A stretch of 20,667 nt of DNA from CAMLDH01 sp966250375 (GTDB lineage: Bacteria > Pseudomonadota > Gammaproteobacteria > Burkholderiales > Burkholderiaceae_D). How positions within the stretch are numbered: the first letter of the stretch is position 1; every line of letters starts with the position of its first letter. The stretch spans positions 1-20,667 of the forward strand of contig CBINHE010000073.1 of NCBI GenBank assembly GCA_966250375.1. The letters run 5' to 3'. The notes under the pieces were generated by a model, which did not search any database, was not told the origin of the DNA, and saw only the letters and a list, made by a program, of their open reading frames with translations. The position numbers and the translations under genes were made by a program. Shown here piece after piece: positions 1-6,625 of the stretch.

Positions 1-329
1 TTCATGCCGCCGAAGCCGACCTGGGTGACGACGCCGGTGACGATGCGTTCGTCGCCGTCGGCGGTGCGCACGGTGATTGTTGCGCCTTGACCCAGCAATT
101 CTTTTGATTCGATGAAGCTGTCGGCGCTCAATGCCTCGACGGTGAGGCGGTAGGTGTCATTGATCGCTTCATGGCCGATGACGCGGTGCGCGAGCAGGGT
201 GTCGGGGGTGATGCCGCTGCCGCCGGCGAGTGCAAGCTGGACGATGCGGTTGGCTTGCGAGAAGGGGGAGGCGAAGGTGGCCAGGACGTTGCTGGCTAGC
301 GTTGATGGATCGAACGATGGCGAGGTCAT
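1..329 (-). CDS. vgrG: Type VI secretion tip protein VgrG (N-terminal part, cut by window edge)
   Basis: Reverse-strand ORF from ATG at 329 that runs off the left edge, giving 109 codons. VgrG trimers form the puncturing spike of the type VI secretion system. The first ~40 residues are a variable leader. They are followed by a stretch that reads like the start of the phage GpD-like VgrG domain: LLAHRVIGHEAINDTYRLTV, then ALSADSFIESKELLGQG, then a TVRTADGDERIVTGVVTQVG strand pair. The 'LLGQ...R.ITGVVT' pattern is typical of VgrG N-termini. No strong Shine-Dalgarno is visible; AGGGC lies about 10 bases upstream. The spike, OB-fold and any effector extension lie outside the window. The next gene rightward (DUF4157) is divergent, so it is not in the same transcript. 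Confidence 0.82.
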   Translation of the reverse strand, partial: MTSPSFDPSTLASNVLATFASPFSQANRIVQLALAGGSGITPDTLLAHRVIGHEAINDTYRLTVEALSADSFIESKELLGQGATITVRTADGDERIVTGVVTQVGFGGM

Positions 330-427
330 GTGGCGATGCCCTGATAGTGTTTTGGTTGTCGGATGCGGAAGAGCCAAGGGCGGACCGGGCGAATTGCGGG
401 AGCCGGTCGGCATTTGAGGCGTGCGTA

Positions 428-456
428 AAGATACGCGAACCTTAGCTTTGTTGCAA
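428..456 (-). promoter_or_regulatory. Candidate promoter for vgrG
   Basis: On the reverse strand TTGCAA (451-456) is followed by a 17-base spacer and TATCTT (428-433). This is a plausible sigma70 pair about 100 bases upstream of the vgrG ATG. It is a prediction by eye only and lies in the 330-498 gap, where I see no coding sequence. Confidence 0.35.
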
Positions 457-498
457 TAATGAATTGTTTTGATTGCGGATCGGCAGCGGTGCAAAGCG

Positions 499-830
499 TT
501 ACCGCATTTCTGACAATGCCGATGGATAGTGGCGACACAGCGCGTCATAGGGCATCGTTGAGCGTCACGCCGGCGCCGATATCGAGCACACCATCCTTTT
601 CGCGCATCGATTTCAATTCCGCGACCTGCCCCATGTAAATGAAGTTGTCGAGATCGCGCATTTGCTTTGTTACCCACAAGCCGACATCGGTCGATCCGGC
701 CACGATGCACACGTCGGGATTTTCACTGCGCACCTTGACCAGTTGCGCCAGCGTGCGCGGCGCATAAAAATACTGCCCGTCATGCGAATAGACGAACATC
801 TCGTCACGCTGCAAATCGCGGTGCGGTGTT
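499..830 (-). pseudogene. xdhA: Relic of xanthine dehydrogenase small subunit (FAD-binding domain)
   Basis: The reverse strand encodes a piece that reads as the FAD-binding domain of XdhA: FYAPRTLAQLVKVRSENPD, IVAGSTDVGLWVTKQMRDLD, FIYMGQVAEL and IGAGVTLNDA. XdhA is the FAD/2Fe-2S subunit that passes electrons from the molybdenum subunit during purine oxidation. After VTLNDA the frame is lost at an extra base near 549-552. Reading in the shifted frame restores YDALCRHYPSALSEM, which continues the family pattern, then hits TAA at 499-501. The N-terminal 2Fe-2S domains and the remaining C-terminal half are absent. Upstream of about 830 the reading frame has no XdhA likeness. This is a fragment, not a gene; the left and right limits are approximate. 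Confidence 0.75.
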
Positions 831-1022
831 GCGCAATAGAAACAATGCAATAATGCAACCATTAGTACAATTGCGGAATAGACGACTAATTGGCACGTTG
901 TCTGCTGACGCAATCGGCATCTGTTTTGTCCTGGGGAACACCTCGATTAACGATGCGCGGACATGATTTACTTGACACGATGCGGTCCAAGACAGTGTGG
1001 GAATCGATAAAAGTTTCACATT

Positions 1023-1169
1023 GTGCGCGGGGAATTTGTTATTCCACCTGGTCGAGCGACACGCGAAGCCATCGAAGGCAGCATCAAGAGCGAAGTAATT
1101 GAAGAGACCGCAGAAGTGGTTTCCCTGTCCTCGTTGGATGGTAACGGCATGATTCTGGGCGGCTCGTAA
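1023..1169 (+). CDS. Small orphan ORF upstream of the DUF4157 gene
   Basis: A 48-codon ORF from GTG 1023 to TAA 1167-1169. It begins VRGEFVIPPGRATREAIEGS and ends LDGNGMILGGS. The frame is open only from a TAA just before KFHI, so the true start could be GTG or the ORF could be the tail of a lost gene. Its stop codon overlaps the Shine-Dalgarno of the DUF4157 gene, whose start is 12 bases away, so the two look translationally coupled. No clear Shine-Dalgarno precedes the GTG. I do not recognise the family. The amino-acid composition (charged, regular) looks protein-like rather than random. It may be a small gene, a leader, or the C-terminal remnant of a larger one. Confidence 0.3.
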   Translation: MRGEFVIPPGRATREAIEGSIKSEVIEETAEVVSLSSLDGNGMILGGS

Positions 1170-1181
1170 AGGAAAACAATC

Positions 1182-2882
1182 TTGCAAAAAGCGGAACCAC
1201 AGAAAGCGAATGTTCAAAGCCAGCCGGCGGCACGCCAAGGAGGTGCGTTGACGCTCGCCTCCCAGCAGGGCGAGCAGATCGCGCAACGCGAATCCATGAC
1301 GGAGTTTAGCCCGCAGGTGGTACAGCAGGGCGGCATGGTGGAGAAAATGGGTATAAGCGCCGGCCAGTCCGTCCAGCGCAAGCTCGCCACCATGATCCAC
1401 AACAGCCCGCGTCAGGCGGTGCAGCGGAAACTGATCGACGGGATTCATAACAGCCCGCATGTGCTGGCACAGATGAAATCAATCGAAGGCATACAGAGTA
1501 ACGCCGAATCGCAGGCGCAGAGAGGGATATTTGACGGCCAAGCGGGCGCGGCGCAGCGGATGGGGGAGGAGGAGCCTTTACAAGGCAAGTTCGATACAGG
1601 TCAGCGTGTCGAGGAAGAAGAACTGCCGCAAGGCAAATTGGATACGGCGCCATTACAGGGGAAGTTTACTTCTGAAGCCCCTGCGCAACTGGAACAGCAA
1701 ACCGCAGCCAGACCCAACAACACCGGCCTGCCAGACAACCTCAAGTCAGGCATCGAAAATCTTTCCGGTATGTCCATGGACCACGTCAAGGTTCATTACA
1801 ACTCATCGCAGCCCGCACAGCTGAATGCTTTGGCATATGCTCAAGGCAGTGATATTCATGTGGCGCCGGGGCAAGAGAGGCATTTGCCGCATGAGGCTTG
1901 GCACGTTGTGCAGCAAGCGCAGGGGCGGGTGAAGCCGACAGTGCAGATGAAGGGTGACGTTCCAGTCAATGATGATGTGGTATTGGAGACCGAGGCCGAT
2001 GTGATGGGGGCGAAGGCGTTGGCGAGCGGATCGAATGTGACGCAGAAGATCAATAACAGTGGGCAAGTTGCGAGCTTGCATTCCATCTCATACCAACTTC
2101 GACCTGATGTTTACAGTACCGTTCATTATGCAAATCCTGAGGCGTATCTCGCTGCGCAGTATCCAGGTGTGGAGCTCAACGAAGATGCGGGCAGCGGAGG
2201 TATTTTGGACAGGCCGGTGCAGAGGCTTGTTTTGGCCTTGGCGGTTGACTCCAGTCGAGAAAGATATGTAGCCCGGCTTAATGAGCTGGGTGCCGAAGGG
2301 ATTCTTCTTGCCACTTCTCTACGCGACAATGTTTACGATCGTACGAGCGCGAAGACGTGGGTAGTCGAAAACACATTGGGAATTACGAATGTAGCGCCCT
2401 CATTTCTGACGATTGAAAATGTCATGGTGAACGATAATCTGGATCAGGACGGTAATCCGGTCGATCCGGTCGGTCCGGCCCATACCTTTCACCGCGATCA
2501 TGGAAAGGTCGTCTTGACCGATCAAGAACTCACGGCTGCGAACGTGAATAGTGCACCGGAACGTGGTGCACGGCGTGCTTTGGCGAACGGGCCGTTTAAT
2601 ACGGGTTGGGTCCGAGGCCACTATGGCGTCATGAATATGCGTCACAGGTTTATCGAGCATATCCACGTCGATAAGGATGGACCCGTGGATGAACGATTTG
2701 ATATTTACAATGCCCCAAGCGCCGCGACAGGCGTCACTGCCGCAGGTTTTAATATTGGAAATCGCGCTGGCTTGACTGAGGCAAATGATGGACGGGCGGC
2801 GGCAGCTGCGACGGCTGCCGAAGGCGACGCAAAGCGGGTCGCTTGGGAGCAGTATGAGGCAACCTTGCCCGCTGAGGAGTAA
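1182..2882 (+). CDS. DUF4157 (eCIS-core) domain protein, possible toxin/effector
   Basis: A 566-aa protein starting at TTG 1182, chosen because AAAGGA (1168-1173) sits 8 bases upstream. The N-terminus (1-170) is Gln-rich and repetitive. It has a tandem 16-residue repeat, VQRK..-..IHNSP at about 64-95, and three copies of (P)LQGKFDT/LPQGKLDT-type units at about 132-164. Residues ~183-280 match the DUF4157 domain: PNNTGLPDNLKSGIENLSGM, SMDHVKVHYNS, then HEAWH at 237-241 and a downstream LETEAD (E271). HExxH plus E is a gluzincin-like zinc site, so a metallopeptidase or structural role is possible. DUF4157 proteins are often linked to extracellular contractile injection systems and carry variable C-terminal cargo. 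Residues ~290-566 match nothing I recognise. They include His-rich stretches (HTFHRDHG, RHRFIEHIHVDKDG) and an Ala-rich end. No signal peptide is apparent. It is followed 17 bases later by a broken alpha/beta hydrolase. Confidence 0.8.
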   Translation: MQKAEPQKANVQSQPAARQGGALTLASQQGEQIAQRESMTEFSPQVVQQGGMVEKMGISAGQSVQRKLATMIHNSPRQAVQRKLIDGIHNSPHVLAQMKSIEGIQSNAESQAQRGIFDGQAGAAQRMGEEEPLQGKFDTGQRVEEEELPQGKLDTAPLQGKFTSEAPAQLEQQTAARPNNTGLPDNLKSGIENLSGMSMDHVKVHYNSSQPAQLNALAYAQGSDIHVAPGQERHLPHEAWHVVQQAQGRVKPTVQMKGDVPVNDDVVLETEADVMGAKALASGSNVTQKINNSGQVASLHSISYQLRPDVYSTVHYANPEAYLAAQYPGVELNEDAGSGGILDRPVQRLVLALAVDSSRERYVARLNELGAEGILLATSLRDNVYDRTSAKTWVVENTLGITNVAPSFLTIENVMVNDNLDQDGNPVDPVGPAHTFHRDHGKVVLTDQELTAANVNSAPERGARRALANGPFNTGWVRGHYGVMNMRHRFIEHIHVDKDGPVDERFDIYNAPSAATGVTAAGFNIGNRAGLTEANDGRAAAAATAAEGDAKRVAWEQYEATLPAEE

Positions 2883-2899
2883 CAAATCAGGAAAACAGT

Positions 2900-3177
2900 A
2901 TGAGCAGCCTATGCAAATTGTTTTGCGCGATCCTACTTTTGACTACGCTATTCACGTTCGGCTATACCAAATATCAACGCGATATTGACCGGGCGCTCGC
3001 CCGTGTCTCATCCAGCAGTCAAATTGCGCAGACTCGCTGCGGACCAATCGAATATGCCGTAGCCGGATTGGTCCACCCGTCCTGATTGTGCATGGGGCCG
3101 GAGGCGGGTTTGATCAAGGGATGGATTTTGGAGAACGCGCAGCAATTGCAAAGCTGGCTGGTGACAAAGTCCAATAA
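2900..3177 (+). pseudogene. Truncated, frameshifted alpha/beta hydrolase relic
   Basis: ATG 2900 has AGGA at 2889-2892. It opens a frame with an N-terminal membrane anchor (LCKLFCAILLLTTLFTFGY) followed by TRCGPIEYAVAG. That frame ends at a TGA near 3085. Shifting frame at about 3067-3070 gives GPPVLIVHGAGGGFDQGMDF and then ERAAIAKLAGDKVQ before TAA at 3175-3177. Together these read as the start of an alpha/beta hydrolase with the HGAGGG oxyanion-hole strand-turn. The nucleophile elbow and catalytic His region are missing, so the gene is both frameshifted and truncated. It starts only 17 bases after the DUF4157 stop and was probably co-transcribed with it. The IS begins 55 bases further on, but I cannot show that the IS caused the truncation: no hydrolase sequence is recognisable on its far side. 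Confidence 0.75.
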
Positions 3178-3231
3178 TGTCTGTCATGAGAAATTACGTT
3201 TGTGATATTACGCGGCATAAATAAGGTACTA

Positions 3232-3261
3232 AGGAACGTGCGCAAAATAACTTCCCGATTT
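3232..3261 (+). repeat. Left terminal inverted repeat of the IS
   Basis: 30 bases identical to the reverse complement of 4565-4594. The match stops at 3262 (A against T). Confidence 0.95.
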
Positions 3262-3275
3262 AGCGCGATGTCTAT

Positions 3276-4561
3276 TCACGCCACTGCATCCTGCGGGGAA
3301 AGGGTGTAGTTCCATTTTGGCAGAAGCGTATCTCGAGCGATCTTCAAGGCTGATTTCAAATGCCCGGCCGCTTTGCGCCCCGCTTCATAGACCTTATCCA
3401 ACACCTCGACAGTGACTTCCAGACCTGTGCGCGTGTGGGTTTTCTCCATCAATTGCCGGACCGTGGCGACACTGTCAAACACGACTCCCTCGCAGGCACG
3501 CGTCACATGGCAAAAGACGCGGTGCTTAATCGGATTGTGCTTGGAACAATAGGACGGATAGTGAGCGATCCGGATTTCCAACCCGGTCCGGTTCGCCAGT
3601 GCTTGCAGGTCTTGCTGAAAGAGCGGGGATTGCGATGGATTGCTGCCGCCGCCATCCCACACAATCAGCAATTGTTGCGCATCCGGGTAGGCGCGCCGGC
3701 CTTGGTTTTCCCACCACCGGGCCAAGCTGTCGCAGGCAAATTCCGTGGTGTCGCGGCTCGTGCCCAGATGGATATGGGTTTTATTGCGGCCAATATCATA
3801 GATGCCATGAGGAACCACTTTGCCCTCGCCCTAACTGGGGAAGTCATGATCGAGCACTTCAATGGTTTTTTGCGTGTACAGCTTTCCCTTCCGGTAGAAA
3901 TTCCCCAGCAACTCCTTTTTCTTGGTGTCGATGCTGATGACCGGTTGCCCCATTTTCAGATAGTGTGATTTCAATTCGCCGATCCGTTCGAATTGCGTAT
4001 TGCGATCCGGATCCTGCTTGAACGCTTTCTTTTTCTGCGACTGGCGCAGTCTGAATTGGTGCTGCCCCATGAGTTTGCGAACCAGGCGCCGGCTCACAGC
4101 AATACCGGCCTGGGTGATGCGCTGGGCAATTTCACGGGGACGCAAATCGGTCCAGCGAATCCCCTCATCCTGCGGACTGCCCGCTGTATGCTCGCGCAGC
4201 ACGTCGAGAAAAACACGTTCTAGCTCGGGATGTTGTTCGACCTTGCTTTTCCGTCCACCCCTTTTTTTCGCTGCCTCGCCTCCGATAGCCCCTCCCCGTC
4301 ATCGAGCTCATCGAGCCCTCGCCGAATGGTCTTCGGGCCAATCTCAAACAGGTGGCTTATGTAGTCGATTCCGCCATGACCCAGCTTGTCTGCTTCGATG
4401 GCCGCATACCGCCGACGCTCTTTCTCCGACAACGTCCGGTAGAAAGCTTGCATGCGTCTTTCCATCGCTTTCGGGTAGATCTCCATGGCAATCTCTCCAG
4501 CATCGTAATCATTGCCCTTGTACACCATCAGGGCCAGTGTGCGGTAGCGTACCTTCTCCAT
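3276..4561 (-). pseudogene. ISAzo13-like transposase, broken
   Basis: The reading frame is in three pieces. Piece 1 (ATG 4561 to about 4266) is the N-terminal region, MEKVRYRTLALMVYKGNDYD and onward, including an RRGLDELDDGEGLSEARQRK segment. At a run of seven A (4262-4268 on the minus strand, phase A-AAA-AAA) a -1 shift is needed to continue into GGRKSKVEQHPELERVFLDV. Piece 2 runs to an in-frame TAG at 3831-3833, within LDHDFPS-stop-GEGKVVPHG. Piece 3 continues in the same frame to 3276. Catalytic residues: first Asp in ISIDTKKK is present; second Asp in LIVWDGGGSN is present; the expected Glu in the NPI-E-HR motif is Lys (AAG). The A7 shift could be programmed, as in several IS families, but the stop and the E-to-K change indicate an inactive copy. 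Confidence 0.8.
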
Positions 4562-4564
4562 TTA

Positions 4565-4594
4565 AAATCGGGAAGTTATTTTGCGCACGTTCCT
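4565..4594 (-). repeat. Right terminal inverted repeat of the IS
   Basis: Perfect 30-base inverted match to 3232-3261, lying immediately upstream of the transposase ATG at 4561. Confidence 0.95.
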
Positions 4595-4610
4595 AAGTGT
4601 TAAATTGACT

Positions 4611-4642
4611 CTGACCCCATATATTCCTGACCCCATATATTC
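4611..4642 (+). repeat. 16-bp perfect tandem duplication
   Basis: CTGACCCCATATATTC occurs twice head to tail (4611-4626 and 4627-4642), just outside the right end of the IS. The AATTGACTCTGACCCC context resembles sequence often seen beside IS/REP-associated elements, but that is from memory and unverified. Confidence 0.8.
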
Positions 4643-4708
4643 AAGCTACTCATCAACGCATTGCGAACCGCCTATGCCGAACTTCAGCAATTGGGGGCGG
4701 CTGCATAA
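4643..4708 (+). pseudogene. Unidentified C-terminal coding remnant
   Basis: In frame with TAA at 4706-4708 the sequence reads KLLINALRTAYAELQQLGAA and ends there. It has the regular heptad-like look of a real protein tail but no upstream reading frame beyond a stop in the tandem repeat. Possibly the end of a gene deleted when the IS or repeat arrived. Family not recognised. Confidence 0.25.
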
Positions 4709-4717
4709 CATCAGTCA

Positions 4718-5671
4718 TTAGGCAGAAAGCGAACTTTTTTTTGCAAAATGGGTGGAGTCCGTAGATAAATTATGGGCCTGAAAAAACAGCGACATTTTTT
4801 CGACAAACAGCGCCAGCATAGGATGTTTGGCGGTATCGCCAAAGGCGATGCAAACGTCGATATACAAATGATTTTTCTCATCCAATTCGCGATACACCAC
4901 ACCAGTGCGGGTTAAATTGCGCATTGAGCAGGGAATCAGGGCGACACCGCCTTGGTTGGCGATCATGCTTAGCAGCATGTGATGATCGGCCGGCTCTGGC
5001 AAACGTTGCGGAGCGTAGCCTAGACGGGCAAAGGTGGTTTCACAATAATCATAAAAACCGGGATTAAGTTCGCGCTTGAACCAAAACAAGGCGTCACTAG
5101 GCAACTCCAAAAGAGACACCATCTCATTGCTAACCAAGCGATGGTTGGCTGGCAAGGCGACGCACATTGGGTCGCGATACAAAGTATGGGTGTTTAATTT
5201 GTCGATCTTGGATGGCATGCCGATGATGGCGGCATCTAAACGATTTTTTAGCACATCTTGAATGGAGCGGACTGTGGTTTGCGGCTTAAATTCGACTTTG
5301 CAGCTAGGCATCACCATCTCTAAAAAGGCCGGCAGGCGATGAAAAGTTTCCATTTCAACTACCGTCGTCATGCCAATTTTGAGTTGTGTCACTTCTTTAT
5401 TTCCGCTGCCCCCATAACGTGCGGCAAGGCTTTCACAACTCGTAATTAGCGCGCGTGCTTCCGGCAAAAATTGTCTGCCTATCGCCGTGAGGGACACGCC
5501 AGCACCGGAGCGATCAAGTAATTGTAATTGCAAGCTCTCTTCCAACTCGCGGATTTGGCGGCTAAGCGGCGGCTGCGTGATATGCAAGCGCTCGGCAGCG
5601 ACGCGGAAATTCAATTCTTCCGCAACAGCGATGAACATTTCCAATTGCCGTAATTTAAAGCGCATCGCCAT
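4718..5671 (-). CDS. LysR-type transcriptional regulator
   Basis: A 317-aa protein of normal LTTR length. Residues ~4-63 form the winged helix-turn-helix: LRQLEMFIAVAEELNFRVAA, ERLHITQPPLSRQIRELEES. The rest is the periplasmic-binding-like co-inducer domain; LKIGMTTVVEM opens its first lobe. It is transcribed divergently from the nine-gene AfsA-containing cluster, with 324 bases between the two starts, the classic arrangement for an LTTR controlling its neighbour. ATG 5671 and ATG 5665 are both possible (MAMRFKLRQL); neither has a good Shine-Dalgarno. The effector cannot be read from the sequence; by context it may be the product or a precursor of the cluster. Function as an LTTR is clear, the target is inferred. 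Confidence 0.93.
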   Translation of the reverse strand: MAMRFKLRQLEMFIAVAEELNFRVAAERLHITQPPLSRQIRELEESLQLQLLDRSGAGVSLTAIGRQFLPEARALITSCESLAARYGGSGNKEVTQLKIGMTTVVEMETFHRLPAFLEMVMPSCKVEFKPQTTVRSIQDVLKNRLDAAIIGMPSKIDKLNTHTLYRDPMCVALPANHRLVSNEMVSLLELPSDALFWFKRELNPGFYDYCETTFARLGYAPQRLPEPADHHMLLSMIANQGGVALIPCSMRNLTRTGVVYRELDEKNHLYIDVCIAFGDTAKHPMLALFVEKMSLFFQAHNLSTDSTHFAKKSSLSA

Positions 5672-5995
5672 ACAAAAAAGGTATCACAAAAGTTGAATTG
5701 GATTAGTGTTTGAATTCGCCTTATATTGATTGCAGCTTTGCTAACAAATACTAGCAAACACCAGCGGAATGAAGGAATTAATAAACAAGGAATTCATAAA
5801 CGGAAGTGAATTTTAAGCAGGTTTTGTGTTTTTGATATCTGGCGCGCTCTGATTATAGCTGAGTTTGCTGAAATGCAACAAATGCCCGCTTCACGTCTCG
5901 CGAGCAAGCTTTAGCCTGCCCGCAGGGCAAATTCGGCCTCACGCTTTATCCGCAATACAATTTGAAAATACTTTTACAACATTTGGAGCATGAAT
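5672..5995. promoter_or_regulatory. Divergent regulatory region between LysR gene and the cluster
   Basis: 324 bases without a gene. It holds the inverted repeat at 5737-5758 and a plausible plus-strand promoter, TTGATA (5832-5837) with TATAGC (5854-5859) at 16 bases. It also holds a small hairpin (TGCCC-GCA-GGGCA, 5917-5929) in the presumed leader. The rest is AT-rich and without clear motifs. Confidence 0.5.
5737..5758. promoter_or_regulatory. Perfect inverted repeat, candidate LysR operator
   Basis: TTTGCTA - 8 bases - TAGCAAA, perfectly symmetric over 22 bases. It lies between the divergent starts, 66 bases upstream of the LysR ATG. LTTR sites are typically dyads built on T-N11-A. The spacing here is T-N10-A, close to but not exactly the consensus. 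Confidence 0.5.
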
Positions 5996-6610
5996 ATGGC
6001 AAGCCCGATTTTACTCGTCACTGAAATCTTTCCCGCCGCGGGAAAATTAGATGCAATCGCTAAGCAATGGGCCGCTTTGGCGTGCCCGACAGGTGCAAGC
6101 GCACGTGCCGTTTATCGCGCTGTCGATGATAGTAGCTGCATAGAATTATTAGCTTTGGATGATCTGTCCCAAGTGGCGCAGTTGAGTGATTTTTGGCAGC
6201 AAAGCTGGAGTGCAGTAGGGGCAGGTTTGCAAGGCGATTTTCAACGCCAATTGCTGCAATTTGTTGAAGCGCCCAAAAATTGCAGCAGCGCTTTACCTAA
6301 CACACCATACATTCAAATGCGCCACGTCGAAGTCAAGCCAGTGGTGTATCAAGATTATTTGGCATGGCGTAATCGCACGATTTTTGAGGTGGTGCGCAAT
6401 GCGCCGGAAGTGGAATCCTTCCTTGCCTATCATTCGCTGGTCAGCACGGAACCCGGCGTGATGTTTATTTCTGGCTTTTCGTCCGAAATTGAACAATACC
6501 TCAGTCATTTCACTTCACCGCATTACAAAAACATCGTCGCCGAAGCGGGCAATACCTATATCACTGGTGGTGACCGTGGCTTGTACACCAAAATCTACCG
6601 TGCTGTATAA
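5996..6610 (+). CDS. Two-lobed ABM-like (dimeric alpha-beta barrel) protein, function unknown
   Basis: 204 aa from ATG 5996. The ATG at 5990 is only 1 base from GGAG (5985-5988), whereas 5996 is 7 bases from it, so 5996 is the better start. The protein appears to have two ferredoxin-like halves. Residues ~5-95 start ILLVTEIFPAAGKLDAIAKQ and have FWQQSWSAVG near the end. Residues ~102-204 start YIQMRHVEVKPVVYQDYLAW and end in a final strand. Such halves are characteristic of the antibiotic-biosynthesis-monooxygenase/EthD-like superfamily, whose members act as small oxygenases, cyclases or heme-binding proteins. The match is structural impression, not a firm family call. It is the first gene of the cluster, 15 bases before the SDR. 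Confidence 0.7.
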   Translation: MASPILLVTEIFPAAGKLDAIAKQWAALACPTGASARAVYRAVDDSSCIELLALDDLSQVAQLSDFWQQSWSAVGAGLQGDFQRQLLQFVEAPKNCSSALPNTPYIQMRHVEVKPVVYQDYLAWRNRTIFEVVRNAPEVESFLAYHSLVSTEPGVMFISGFSSEIEQYLSHFTSPHYKNIVAEAGNTYITGGDRGLYTKIYRAV

Positions 6611-6625
6611 GCCGGAAGCCGCCAC

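Larger units (their letters stand above)
3232..4594 (-). mobile_element. ISAzo13-like insertion sequence, 1363 bp
   Basis: The element is bounded by perfect 30-bp inverted repeats at 3232-3261 and 4565-4594 (outer ends AGGAACGTGCGC). It encodes a degenerate transposase on the minus strand filling almost the whole interior. The transposase reads like the ISAzo13 group (ISIDTKKKEL, GRN..HLGTSRDT, HNPI.HRVF). No convincing target-site duplication is visible: the left flank reads ..AAGGTACTA and the right flank AAGTGTTAAA. If the repeats are extended by four bases with one mismatch (ACTA/ACTT), the flanks become GGT and GTT. The copy looks dead (see the transposase entry). Confidence 0.88.

Noticed and set aside
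545..913. 122-aa reverse ORF as an intact membrane protein gene
   Set aside because: Only its C-terminal two thirds are protein-like and they match an internal piece of XdhA; the hydrophobic start is chance sequence before the relic.
972..977. TTGACA as a promoter for the DUF4157 gene
   Set aside because: No acceptable -10 hexamer at 16-18 bases.
3360..3968. 202-aa plus-strand ORF inside the IS
   Set aside because: Antisense to the transposase; no recognisable domain.
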